Positions 34,758-43,286 of a stretch of DNA of 64,000 bases are shown here, one piece after another; position 1 is the stretch's first letter, and every line of letters begins with the position of its first letter. Both the position numbers and the translations under genes were made by a program. The stretch is from Rhodococcus jostii RHA1 (GTDB lineage Bacteria; Actinomycetota; Actinomycetes; Mycobacteriales; Mycobacteriaceae): the NCBI RefSeq assembly GCF_000014565.1, contig NC_008270.1:248001-312000 (forward strand). Direction: 5' to 3'. The notes below the pieces were generated by a model. It saw only the letters and a list, made by a program, of their open reading frames with translations. It did no database searches and had not been told where the DNA came from.

Positions 34758-36302
34758 TTACTGGCTTCGGGTCGCACCCCCCGGGTAGCCTCCTCCGCCG
34801 AATTTCATGTCGAGCGCGGCGTAGTCGACGGCGCCCGTGGTGGTGCGGGGAAGCGAGTCGAGGAAGGCGACCGACTTCGGCTTCTTGTAGGACGCGATCC
34901 GCGTCCGGCAGTGCTCGATGATCTCGTCCTCGACGAGCACGGCGCCCTCCTCGAGGACGATGACGGCCTTGACCGATTGGACAAACTGGTCGTCTGGGAT
35001 GCCGATGATCGCGGCCTCCCGGACTCCGGGGGCCTCGCGCAGGCAGGCCTCGACCTCGGCTGGGTAGATGTTTTCCACCCCGGACTTGATCATCTGCACC
35101 TTCGGCCCGATGAAGGCGACGCTGCCGTCCGGTTCCCGCCGGCCGATGTCGTTGGTGTGCCATCCGCCTGAGCGGGTGCGCTCGGCGTTGAGCTCGGGCC
35201 GGTTCCAGTAGCCCGCGTGCACCATGGGGCCGAGGAAGACGATTTCGCCGGTCTCGCCGTCCGGGACCTCCGCCCCGTCCTCGTCGACGATGCGGACCCG
35301 TGTCCACGGGGTGGGCAGACCCGCGGTGGATAGCGAGTCGCTCCCGCCATAGGCCGAGTAGGCGTCGAGCCCGCTGACCTCGGTCTGGCCGTAGCCGCCG
35401 AATCGCGTTCGACCCAGTGGGGTCTCGTCCGGTGACACCATCTCCGACCATCCCGGGATCGTGAGGCTCGACTCGAACGACGAGAGGTCTGCGTGCCGGT
35501 CGGCGTTGAGCTCGACGATTTGTGCAATCGTCGGGGGGAGCACCATACCGGAGCGACACCGCTCGTGCGCGATGAGATTCATGACCTCGGTCGGATCCGC
35601 CCGGCGGGTGAACACGTTCGTCCCGCCGATGTGGAACGTGGCCATCATTAAGCTAAGCGTCCCGATGTGGAACAGCGGGCCGACGTTGAGGTAGATGTAG
35701 TCCCGCCACATGTCCGCCAGTCGCATCAAGTTCGCGTTCTGGGTCAGGATGCCGCGGTGGGTCAGCTGGGCGCCGTTCGGACGTCCGCCGAAAGCCGCGG
35801 TGTAAATAACGACCAGCGGGTCGCCGTCGCCGACGTCGACCGCCGGGGCCCCGCTCGCGCCTCCGGCGAGGAATGCTTCGTACGAGTCGGGACCGTCCTC
35901 GTCGTGGACGAGCCAGCGCGCGGAACGGTGCTGAGCTTCGGCCCGGGCGGCGGTCACCGCGTCGCCGAGGTCCTCGCGCTGCCACACCACGACGGCGGGC
36001 CGGATGTCGTCGATGACGAAGGCCAGCTCAGCGGCGCTTTGGCGCCAGTTCACCGGGCATACCATCGCGCCGAGTTTCGCCGCTGCAAGGATCAATTCCA
36101 GTACGCGGTGGCAGTTCTGGCCGAGCCAGAGCACCCGCTCGCCCGCCATGACGCCCGCGCCCGCCAGGGCGTTCGCCATCCGGTCGGTGCGCTCATCGAG
36201 ATCGGCGTAGGTGTAGCGGATCGGGCCGCATACGGCTGCCGTGCGGGATCCGTGGGTCCGGCGGTGCTCACCGACGAGGTCACCGAAGGTGAGTCCATAC
36301 AT
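34758..36302 (-). CDS. Atypical AMP-binding acyl-CoA synthetase-like protein
   Basis: 514 aa, last gene of the leftward operon. The ANL fold is clear: [16 protein letters not shown] in place of the P-loop, [14 protein letters not shown] (A5), [20 protein letters not shown] and GWHTNDIGR (A7), and [13 protein letters not shown] (A8). The P-loop Lys is Asn, and the A10 catalytic Lys position in [14 protein letters not shown] is Ala. The adenylation half-reaction may therefore be impaired or use other residues. ATG 36302 follows AAAAAGGAG. Three ANL ligases in one operon suggest divided labour. Confidence 0.85.
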   Translation of the reverse strand: MYGLTFGDLVGEHRRTHGSRTAAVCGPIRYTYADLDERTDRMANALAGAGVMAGERVLWLGQNCHRVLELILAAAKLGAMVCPVNWRQSAAELAFVIDDIRPAVVVWQREDLGDAVTAARAEAQHRSARWLVHDEDGPDSYEAFLAGGASGAPAVDVGDGDPLVVIYTAAFGGRPNGAQLTHRGILTQNANLMRLADMWRDYIYLNVGPLFHIGTLSLMMATFHIGGTNVFTRRADPTEVMNLIAHERCRSGMVLPPTIAQIVELNADRHADLSSFESSLTIPGWSEMVSPDETPLGRTRFGGYGQTEVSGLDAYSAYGGSDSLSTAGLPTPWTRVRIVDEDGAEVPDGETGEIVFLGPMVHAGYWNRPELNAERTRSGGWHTNDIGRREPDGSVAFIGPKVQMIKSGVENIYPAEVEACLREAPGVREAAIIGIPDDQFVQSVKAVIVLEEGAVLVEDEIIEHCRTRIASYKKPKSVAFLDSLPRTTTGAVDYAALDMKFGGGGYPGGATRSQ

Positions 36303-36330
36303 CTCTAACTCCTTTTTGTGCGGTCTTGGA

Positions 36331-37200
36331 CTATTTCTGCAGGACCTCCTGGTCCAACTTCCAGTTGTCGTCGAATGGGATGGAGACCTTCGACAGGCTG
36401 CCACCGTCGGTCGCGGGCAGAATCACCCCGTTGATGTAGCGCGATTCGTCCGAGGCGAGGAACAGGACCGCGTAGGCGTTGTCGAGTAGGTTCGGCGGGG
36501 TCGAGAGCTGCAGGGGGATCGGCGAGCCCACTGGGTCCCAGCCCCCGGCTTCTGCCGCGGCGAGCTCCTCGTAGGACTTACCGAGCACCTCCGCCTCAGG
36601 CGGCATCGCTAAGTTCGCGGACATACCGTGGCAAGGAGCAATAGCATTAACTCGAATTCCATACTTGCCCAGATCATTTCCCAGAGCGCGGACCAGGTGG
36701 TGTGCGCCCGCCTTGCCCGCGCCGTAGGAGAAGAAGCCGGGGTAGGCCATGATGCCACCCGCCGAGCCTGTAACCACGATGTTCCCGCCCTCGCCCTGGC
36801 GCAGGAACTGCTTGGTGGCGGCCTTCGAGGCCAGGAACACCCCCGTCATCACCACGGCGTTGACCGCGTTGAACTGCTCGAGTGTGGTCTCCCAAAGAGG
36901 GATGGCGCCGAAGCCCTCAGGCGCGCACCCGGCGTTCGCGAACATGATGTCCAGTCGACCGAATTCGGCGACCGCAAGTTCGACGGCTGCATCCATGTCG
37001 GCTTCCACTGTCACGTCCGCTTTCAGCGCCACGGCTTTCCCGCCCGCCTTCTGGACTTCGGCGGCCACCTTCTTGGTGCGCGCCTCGATGAGATCGGTGA
37101 CGACGACGTTCGCTCCCTCGCGGGCAAACAGCAGCGCGCTCTCTCGACCGAGTCCGGAGCCCGCCCCGGTGATAACTACGGTCTTGTCCTTCAGTCGCAT
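36331..37200 (-). CDS. Short-chain dehydrogenase/reductase
   Basis: 289 aa classical SDR with TGAGSGLGRESALLF (cofactor), ANAGC, GSAGGIMAY and FFSYGAGKAGAHHL (YxxxK). An insertion between the alpha-5 region and the C-terminus (GMSANLAMPPEAEVLGKSYE) is longer than usual. AGGAGG precedes ATG 37200, which overlaps the end of the FadD-type gene by 10 bp. It probably oxidises a hydroxyacyl-CoA or cyclic alcohol intermediate. Confidence 0.88.
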   Translation of the reverse strand: MRLKDKTVVITGAGSGLGRESALLFAREGANVVVTDLIEARTKKVAAEVQKAGGKAVALKADVTVEADMDAAVELAVAEFGRLDIMFANAGCAPEGFGAIPLWETTLEQFNAVNAVVMTGVFLASKAATKQFLRQGEGGNIVVTGSAGGIMAYPGFFSYGAGKAGAHHLVRALGNDLGKYGIRVNAIAPCHGMSANLAMPPEAEVLGKSYEELAAAEAGGWDPVGSPIPLQLSTPPNLLDNAYAVLFLASDESRYINGVILPATDGGSLSKVSIPFDDNWKLDQEVLQK

Positions 37201-38891
37201 GATGCCTCCTGGCGATGTGTAGCGTCGATTCGGTTGGGTGTGACTTGTTGAGGTCCCGCTGCCGGCTCGGTGAGCAGAGCCCGCGCGGCGGGATGGTCGG
37301 GCTTGCCGTTGGGCATCCGAGGTACCGGTGCGAGCCGCACCAGCCGCGGGACCTTGTATCCGGCGAGCGCGTTGCTGACGCACTCTCGTACCCCCTCCCG
37401 GGTCAGGGTGTGACCGGGCGCGGCGGCCACCACGGCTGCGACCTGCTGACCGAAGCGCTCGTGTGGCACCCCCACGACGAGGCAATCGAGAACCGCCGGA
37501 TTACGGAGGAGAACCAGTTCGATCTCCTCGGCGTGAACCTTCTCGCCGCCGGTGTTGATCGTCGACGAGTCGCGTCCGAGCAGCGTGAGTGTTCCGTCGG
37601 CCGCGAGCTTGCCGTGGTCGCCGGGGCAGGCGTGAATCTCGTCACCAACGGTGAAGAAGGCCTTCGCCGTGGCCGCTGGGTCCTCGAAGTAACCTGTCGT
37701 TGCGACCGGACCGGCGATCAGCCCGGTCTCTCCAAACGGCAGCGGTCGCCGCTCGTCGTCGATGATTCGAACCCCGGGCCACGCCCTGAATTGGGCGCTG
37801 GTCAGCTCATCGCCCAGGCGTTGACGGCTCACCCCGTAGGTGTTGCCCTCGGTGGCGCCACATGCATCGGTCAGAACAAGCTGAGGTGCATGCGCGAGCA
37901 ATCCGGCCTTGGTGGTCGCGCTCCACGCAACCCCCGCTGAGACCACCACACGCAGGCTCGACACGTCGTATGGTCTACCGCTGGGGCTGCCGGTTTCGAG
38001 GGCCTGTACGAGGGGCCTACCGAACGCGTCCCCGACGATCGAGACGGTGGTCACCTGCTCTCGCTCGATGGTGGCGAGCAGCTCATGGGGGTCGAAGGAG
38101 CGGCCGGTCAGCGTCACCACCGTGCCGCCCGCGAGCAGCACGGGGATGGCGGAGAACGTGAAGCCCGTACTGTGCATCAGAGGGGATGCCGGGACACAGA
38201 CCGGAGTGCGGCCGAGTTCGCGCAACCGGGAGAACGTCACGATGGGCGACTCGGACCCATCGATCTCCTCGCCGGTGATCGTCGCCCGGGTAACGAGCGC
38301 GTTGCGGGTCATCCGCGGGATGTCGTAAATAACACCCTTGGGTTGCCCCGTCGTCCCACCAGTGAAGCTGAGATAGCAGTCCCCAGGCTCGGACCCTGTG
38401 TGCCGCACCGGGTCCGCGCTCGCGAGGAGGGCTTCGAGGTCTGCGACGGCCGTGGGCAGGTCCGCCCCGCCCAGGTCATCGACCTGCACCGCAAGCCGAA
38501 GCCCGGGGAGCTCGTCGAGCACAGGCACGACGCGATCGGCAAGGCTCGCGTGGAACACGACCGCCTGTGTCTGGGCCCGCTCCAGAATCTGACGCAGCTC
38601 GGTGTGTCGGTAGCGGTAGTTGACGTTGGCCATCCTGGTGTGGCTCTTCAGCGTGCCGAAAAAGCACTCCAGGTATTCGGGAGCGTTGTAGAGATTCAGC
38701 GCGACCGTCCCGCCGGGTTCCACGCCGTGGGAGAGGAGGGCTGCAGCGAACCGACCCGCTCGTTCGTTGAAATCCGCCCACGTCCGGCGTGTGTCGCCGT
38801 GCACGAGCGCGACGTCTGCCGGCCGGGCGGCGGCGAGATCCTCGAGCAGCGTGCCGACGTGGAGGATCGGGTCGGTGGAGATGGATTTCAT
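37191..38891 (-). CDS. FadD-type acyl-CoA synthetase
   Basis: 566 aa ANL ligase with a canonical P-loop FTGGTTGQPKGVIYD, DACGATEGNTYG (A5), GRDSSTINTGGEKVHAEEIE (A7/A8) and the catalytic Lys in PRMPNGKPDHPAA. It activates a carboxylic acid as its CoA thioester via the acyl-adenylate. Motifs and length fit the medium/long-chain or steroid-side-chain type. It is the only fully canonical ligase of the three in the operon. Confidence 0.9.
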   Translation of the reverse strand: MKSISTDPILHVGTLLEDLAAARPADVALVHGDTRRTWADFNERAGRFAAALLSHGVEPGGTVALNLYNAPEYLECFFGTLKSHTRMANVNYRYRHTELRQILERAQTQAVVFHASLADRVVPVLDELPGLRLAVQVDDLGGADLPTAVADLEALLASADPVRHTGSEPGDCYLSFTGGTTGQPKGVIYDIPRMTRNALVTRATITGEEIDGSESPIVTFSRLRELGRTPVCVPASPLMHSTGFTFSAIPVLLAGGTVVTLTGRSFDPHELLATIEREQVTTVSIVGDAFGRPLVQALETGSPSGRPYDVSSLRVVVSAGVAWSATTKAGLLAHAPQLVLTDACGATEGNTYGVSRQRLGDELTSAQFRAWPGVRIIDDERRPLPFGETGLIAGPVATTGYFEDPAATAKAFFTVGDEIHACPGDHGKLAADGTLTLLGRDSSTINTGGEKVHAEEIELVLLRNPAVLDCLVVGVPHERFGQQVAAVVAAAPGHTLTREGVRECVSNALAGYKVPRLVRLAPVPRMPNGKPDHPAARALLTEPAAGPQQVTPNRIDATHRQEASCD

Positions 38892-38901
38892 CGTGACTGC
38901 T

Positions 38902-39594
38902 TCAGGAACCGAGGACGAGGCGGGAACCGCCGTCCGCGGCGACGACTGCGCCGGCCACGCCGGTCCGCTGGCGGTCGAACCGGGTGTGCCGGGGACCCCG
39001 CGTGCTGACGACCAGTTCGCCGTCCGCGGCCTCGATCAGCCACTCGGACTCGTCGTATGCGATTCCCCTGCCGTCTGCCAGGGTCACGGCCAACGCCGGT
39101 CCGAGAGGGACGAGGACACCGGCGTTGGTAACCCCCTCTCCCCGAAGCGGCTTGAGAGCGTCCGGCCGCGCCAGCAGCGTCGGCACCGGCCCGAGGCGCT
39201 CCTGTACGTTCGTGAGCGAGGCAAGGGCCTGCACGGTCTCGGGCCCGAGACCCAGAACAAGCGAGACCGGCAGGCGACGGCAGTACATGTCGAGCCGGCG
39301 CGCGTCCCAGGACCAGGCGTCCACGTTGGAGTACGAACCGCCCAGTGCGTTGGCGGCCATCCTGGGCGGCTCCAGCCACGGCGAGTCCGGCACACTACCT
39401 ACGACGACGATCCGGCTACCGGGCCCCACCCCGTATCCGGCGAGCACCCCACGCCAGAACGTCGTGTCGCGGTCCAGGTCCTCCTCACCGACGGTGAAGT
39501 CGACGGGATCACCGTCGACCTGGAAGCGGCCGAGCATGGCCGGCCCTTTGCCCGTGAGTCGGGCCGCGCGCTCGATGGTGGACTGACGTGTCAT
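38902..39594 (-). CDS. 230-aa protein coupled to the PaaK-like ligase, function unknown
   Basis: Its ATG overlaps the ligase stop (ATGA). The sequence (VLAGYGVGPGSRIVVVGSVP, then PRMAANALGGSYSNVDAWSW) weakly recalls the N-terminal subdomain of AMP-binding enzymes, where a substrate-loading helix follows a beta strand. No P-loop or A5-A10 motif is present. It may be a split or degenerate ANL domain that modulates its neighbour, or an unrelated fold. I do not recognise a named family. Length and codon pattern support it as a real gene. Confidence 0.65.
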   Translation of the reverse strand: MTRQSTIERAARLTGKGPAMLGRFQVDGDPVDFTVGEEDLDRDTTFWRGVLAGYGVGPGSRIVVVGSVPDSPWLEPPRMAANALGGSYSNVDAWSWDARRLDMYCRRLPVSLVLGLGPETVQALASLTNVQERLGPVPTLLARPDALKPLRGEGVTNAGVLVPLGPALAVTLADGRGIAYDESEWLIEAADGELVVSTRGPRHTRFDRQRTGVAGAVVAADGGSRLVLGS

Positions 39595-40937
39595 GCCTTC
39601 ACAATCCTTGGGATCTTGGCGGCCGAGGTGGAGCGAGCGAGCAGGTCGCCCTCTTCGATCAACTCGATGATGGGGGAAACTCCGACATGGCTCTCGACGG
39701 AGGCCGCTAGTCGCTCGCGCAGCTCGTCGAGGCTGGTCGTCCGCGCGTGGTTGTAACCCACGCGGATCTGCAGTTCGTCCACCTCGCGTTGCGGACGCAC
39801 GATCTGGAACACGGCCGCCCGGGTCTCGTCGTGCTGTTCGATCGCCGACCAGACCTCCACTGGCATGACCGAGCGACCCTGCACAACGGTCACGTCCCCC
39901 GAACGGCCGAGCGGCCAGATGCGGGAGTGGTGGCGTCCACACCGGCACTGCTCGGAGGAGGACCGCACGAGATCCTCGGCGCCGAAGCGCACGAGCGGTG
40001 CCACGAGGTTATCGATGTCGGTGACCACGAGTTCCCCGACCTCGTTGTCGGGAACCGCGGCGCGGGTGACCGGGTCGAGCGACTCGGGTACGACGGTGTC
40101 CTCCCACAGGTGGTAACCGTCGTGTTCGCGGCACTCCCAGGCGGTGCCGGTGTCGCCGGCGCTGGACCACATGACCAGGCGCACGCCCCATTCTTTCTGC
40201 ACGGTGGCCTTCATCCGGCTGCCGAGCGGTTCGCCGGCGAACGTGGCGAACTTGAGCGAGGCGAAAGTCTTAGTCAGGTCGCGGTGCTGAGCGATGCGCT
40301 CGAGCTCACCCATGACCGGCCCGATCAGCGAGATGGCGCTGACGTCGTACTTCTCGATGGCGTCGAGCAGCTCCTCCCATCCACCCATCCAGGCGTTGAG
40401 GGCGAGGGCCGTGCACCCGAGCAGCCGGAACTCTGGGAGCCCGCCACCACGGAACGCCCCCGAGGTCCCGACGACGTGGTCGCCCGGACGCAGGCCGTGC
40501 TCCCAGAGGTCGCGGACATAGCTGGTCTGCATAGGCGACCAGCGGCTGAACCGCTCAGGAAAGAAGGTCGGGTCGCCCGTGGTTCCGGAGCTGGACATAA
40601 TGGCTGTCAGCTCATCAGGCTCAACACATAGCAGCCCACCGAACGGGTCGCCATAAGTGTCCCGGAACCAGCGGATGGTGTCCTTGGTGATGACCGGGAT
40701 ACGTTCGCGGAAGTCGTCCATCGAGTGGATGTCCCGCGGGTGCACGCCTGCTTTGTCCCAGACAGTGCGGTAGAGCGCCGACCGCTCGTAGACGTAGGGC
40801 ACCAGTTCGAGGGTCTTCTGCTCCTGGAGCGCGCGGAGGTCCGCGCGCGACATGAGTTCGGTCTCGGGCTCGAAGTAGCGGTGTGGGTCCGGATCGGGCA
40901 GGATTGGCGCGCCCGGCAGTTCAACCTGTTTCGTCAT
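39591..40937 (-). CDS. Phenylacetate-CoA ligase-like (PaaK family) protein
   Basis: 448 aa. MSSSGTTGDPTFFPERFSRW resembles the PaaK P-loop but with Asp replacing the Lys of GTTGKPT. WSSAGDTGTAWECREHDGYH is the A5 region. CRCGRHHSRIWPLGRSGDV is the zinc-binding/A7 region, and SAAKIPRIV at the C-terminus offers a catalytic Lys. It probably activates an aryl or terpenoid carboxylate. ATG 40937 lies next to the ALDH stop (TGACATG). Confidence 0.85.
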   Translation of the reverse strand: MTKQVELPGAPILPDPDPHRYFEPETELMSRADLRALQEQKTLELVPYVYERSALYRTVWDKAGVHPRDIHSMDDFRERIPVITKDTIRWFRDTYGDPFGGLLCVEPDELTAIMSSSGTTGDPTFFPERFSRWSPMQTSYVRDLWEHGLRPGDHVVGTSGAFRGGGLPEFRLLGCTALALNAWMGGWEELLDAIEKYDVSAISLIGPVMGELERIAQHRDLTKTFASLKFATFAGEPLGSRMKATVQKEWGVRLVMWSSAGDTGTAWECREHDGYHLWEDTVVPESLDPVTRAAVPDNEVGELVVTDIDNLVAPLVRFGAEDLVRSSSEQCRCGRHHSRIWPLGRSGDVTVVQGRSVMPVEVWSAIEQHDETRAAVFQIVRPQREVDELQIRVGYNHARTTSLDELRERLAASVESHVGVSPIIELIEEGDLLARSTSAAKIPRIVKA

Positions 40938-40938
40938 G

Positions 40939-42426
40939 TCAGTAACCCCCGAAAGCCCCGGTACCCATGCCGACGCCAACGCTCTTGATCCGCAGGAACT
41001 CGTCGAGGCCGGCCTTGCCGCCCTCCTTGCCCGTCCCGCTCAGGTTGAAGCCGCCGAAAGGCTTGTCCGCGGCCAGGTTGCTGGCTCCGTTGATCGAGAT
41101 CGTGCCGGCGACCAGCTGCTCCGCCACGCGGTGGGCCCGGGTGACGTCGCTAGTGCGGATGTAGGCTGCAAGGGCGTAAGGCGTGCCGTTGGCGATCTCG
41201 ATGGCCTCGTCTTCCGTGCTGAACTTGATGATCGACAGGACCGGGCCGAACACCTCGCCCTGGGCGAGCTCGGAGTCGGGGTCGACGTCGGCGAACACGG
41301 TGGGCTCGATGAAACATCCCTGGGCAAGCTCACCCCCGGCGCGTTTGCCGCCGATGACCAGCCGCGCGCCGTCTCGCTTCGCGCCCTCGATGAAGCCGAG
41401 GATGCGGTCGACGGCGGCCTGGTTCACTACGGGGCCCGTCGTCGTCCGCGGGTCGAAGGGGTCGCCGACGACAAAACCGGACACAATCTTCTCGATCCGC
41501 TGCACAACATCCTCGTAGATCGTGTCCTGCACCAGCATGCGGGTGGGGAACGCGCAACCCTGCCCCGCCAAGAAGCCGACTGACATGACCGCGGCATGGG
41601 TGCAGGCAGAGTCGAGGTCGGCGTCCTCGAAGATGAGGTTGGCCGACTTGCCGCCCAGCTCCAGCAGCGTGGGCTTCATCGTCTCCGCGGTCGAGCGCAG
41701 GATGGCCTTCGCCGTGGCGGGGCCGCCGGTGAAGGAGATCTTCTGCACGAGTGGGTGTGTAACCAGCGCCTCGCCCGCCTCACGGCCGCCGGGCACGATA
41801 TTGATGACGCCGGGTGGGAAGCCGGCCTCCTTGACCAGCTCGGCGAACAGCTCGGGACCGTAGGGGGCAAGCTCCGGCGGCTTGACGACCACCGTGTTGC
41901 CCGCCGCGAGTGCCGGCGGCAGTTTCATACACATCGAGCCGACCGGACCATTCCAGGTGATGATCACGCCGATGACGCCGTAGGGCTCCGCGATTGTGTA
42001 GGAGAACTCGCCCCCGGAGGCGCCCAAACCGGTGACGTCACTGACGATCTTGTCTGCCCAGCCCGCGTAGTAACGCGGCCACTCGCCGAGCATCCCGAGA
42101 TGGGGAACGTAGTTCATGCCCATGTCGATGGTCGTACGGCGGCCGAACTCGGGACCGTTGGCTTCGAGTAGATCGGCCAGCTTCAGGAGCAGCCGACGGC
42201 GCTCTGGACCAGGAGTTCGCCGCCAGGCGGGGTAGGCCGCGTGCGCGGCACGGACGGCCTCGTCGATCTCGGTTGCGCCGGCGAGCGGGATCTCGCCGTC
42301 GACCTCGCCGGTGGACGGGTTGACGCGCCGGTGGACGCCGGCGGAGCCGGTGTCAAGGCTGCGATCGCCGATGTGCAGGTGGACCTTCGGGCCGCTGCGG
42401 TCGATTTCGGGCAGGGTGTCGAACAT
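40939..42426 (-). CDS. NAD(P)-dependent aldehyde dehydrogenase
   Basis: 495 aa ALDH superfamily enzyme. ITWNGPVGSMCMKLPPALAA (cofactor entry), FTGGPATAKAIL, LLELGGKSANLI (catalytic Glu) and FLAGQGCAFPTR (catalytic Cys) are in order, followed by EVFGPVLSII and the C-terminal PFGGFNLSGTGKEGG. It converts an aldehyde to the acid that the neighbouring ligases could activate. The aldehyde may come from P450 hydroxylation (now lost) or from the aldolase encoded in the 20-30 kb operon. Confidence 0.92.
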   Translation of the reverse strand: MFDTLPEIDRSGPKVHLHIGDRSLDTGSAGVHRRVNPSTGEVDGEIPLAGATEIDEAVRAAHAAYPAWRRTPGPERRRLLLKLADLLEANGPEFGRRTTIDMGMNYVPHLGMLGEWPRYYAGWADKIVSDVTGLGASGGEFSYTIAEPYGVIGVIITWNGPVGSMCMKLPPALAAGNTVVVKPPELAPYGPELFAELVKEAGFPPGVINIVPGGREAGEALVTHPLVQKISFTGGPATAKAILRSTAETMKPTLLELGGKSANLIFEDADLDSACTHAAVMSVGFLAGQGCAFPTRMLVQDTIYEDVVQRIEKIVSGFVVGDPFDPRTTTGPVVNQAAVDRILGFIEGAKRDGARLVIGGKRAGGELAQGCFIEPTVFADVDPDSELAQGEVFGPVLSIIKFSTEDEAIEIANGTPYALAAYIRTSDVTRAHRVAEQLVAGTISINGASNLAADKPFGGFNLSGTGKEGGKAGLDEFLRIKSVGVGMGTGAFGGY

Positions 42427-42470
42427 GTGGGCTGTGCCTCCGCGGGACGGGATGGTGGGGATAGTTAGGT

Positions 42471-42665
42471 TCAGTCCTCGTCCACGCGGAGCGCCCGCTC
42501 GGGGCAAGCCACCGCGCCCGCCTTGGCCTGCGCGGCCATGGCGGGGGGGACGATCTCGGACGGCAGCACGCAGTAGCCGCCGTCGTCGAAGTCGTAGACG
42601 TCGGGAGCTGCGGCGACACGGAGTGCGTGCCCCGCGCAGCGGTCTCGGTCGAGCGTGATCTTCAC
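42471..42665 (-). CDS. Small ferredoxin missing one cysteine ligand
   Basis: 64 aa, the size and pattern of actinobacterial [3Fe-4S] ferredoxins that serve P450s. The cluster motif should be C-x5-C...CP. Here it reads CAGHALR, so the second ligand is Arg16 (codon CGT, one transition from Cys TGT). The remaining Cys10 and the CP pair near residue 54 are present. It lies just downstream of the P450 remnant, so partner and ligand have decayed together or the protein binds an unusual cluster. Confidence 0.75.
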   Translation of the reverse strand: MKITLDRDRCAGHALRVAAAPDVYDFDDGGYCVLPSEIVPPAMAAQAKAGAVACPERALRVDED

Positions 42666-42689
42666 GGGCGTTCCCTTCGCTGTGGCTCG

Positions 42690-43041
42690 TCAGGAACCGG
42701 CGGGGTCGATCTGGAGAGGAAGGTGGAACATTCGCCGTCGATGTCGAGCGGGATCAGATAGCTGTGCGTGCCGCCCATCAGCGGTCCAGCAGCTGGTCCG
42801 GACGCCGTAATTGACCATCTGGATCTGGGCGTCGTCGACGCTGTACTCGAGGATGCGCTTGTGCCATTCCTCCAGCGCTACCCGCAGCTCCAGGCGAGCC
42901 AGGTGCGAACCCTGGCAGCGGTGGAAACCCGAGGCGAAGGCGACGTGGCGGTTCGGGAACGGCCACGACGGGGTCGGTCGCGTAGTCGAACCCGCCGACA
43001 CGCGGGCCTTCGTACCACTGCTTCAGCTCGGTGGACGCCAT
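42690..43041 (-). pseudogene. Cytochrome P450 reduced by internal deletion
   Basis: ATG 43041 begins a P450-like N-terminus (MASTELKQWYEGPRVGGFDY). Almost immediately the C-terminal heme-binding region follows in another frame: NRHVAFASGFHRCQGSHLAR with the Cys ligand, then LELRVALEEWHKRI and the end of the domain. About 300 residues, including the I helix and ExxR motif, are missing. It was the first gene of the ferredoxin-ALDH-ligase operon, which implies an original P450/ferredoxin hydroxylation step. Confidence 0.8.
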
Positions 43042-43163
43042 GTTTGTCTCCTTTGACGGCACAGGACTAGCCCCCCTCGCGAGGGCGGGGTGTTGACCGC
43101 GGTGGCGGTGAGACTTCGCTGCTACTGCAGCGTTCCTTCTTATCGGGCGGGAATATCGCGGCG

Positions 43164-43185
43164 ACTGTTTTGAGAAACAGTGTTT
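43164..43185. promoter_or_regulatory. Overlapping inverted repeats upstream of the P450/ALDH operon
   Basis: ACTGTTT (43164-43170) and AAACAGT (43175-43181) form a perfect 7-bp repeat with a TGAG spacer. AAACAGTGTTT (43175-43185) is a second, overlapping palindrome. They lie about 125-145 bp before the P450 start. This is a candidate operator for a TetR-like repressor, possibly the one encoded at 49528-50136. Confidence 0.5.
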
Positions 43186-43286
43186 GCCGGGTGTGTAAAT
43201 AAAATCCTAGCGTCCAGTGTGATCCATGTCGCCTGGAAAACGGGCTCCTATTTACGGGGCTATGCCGCCCGCGGCAGGGAACGAAA

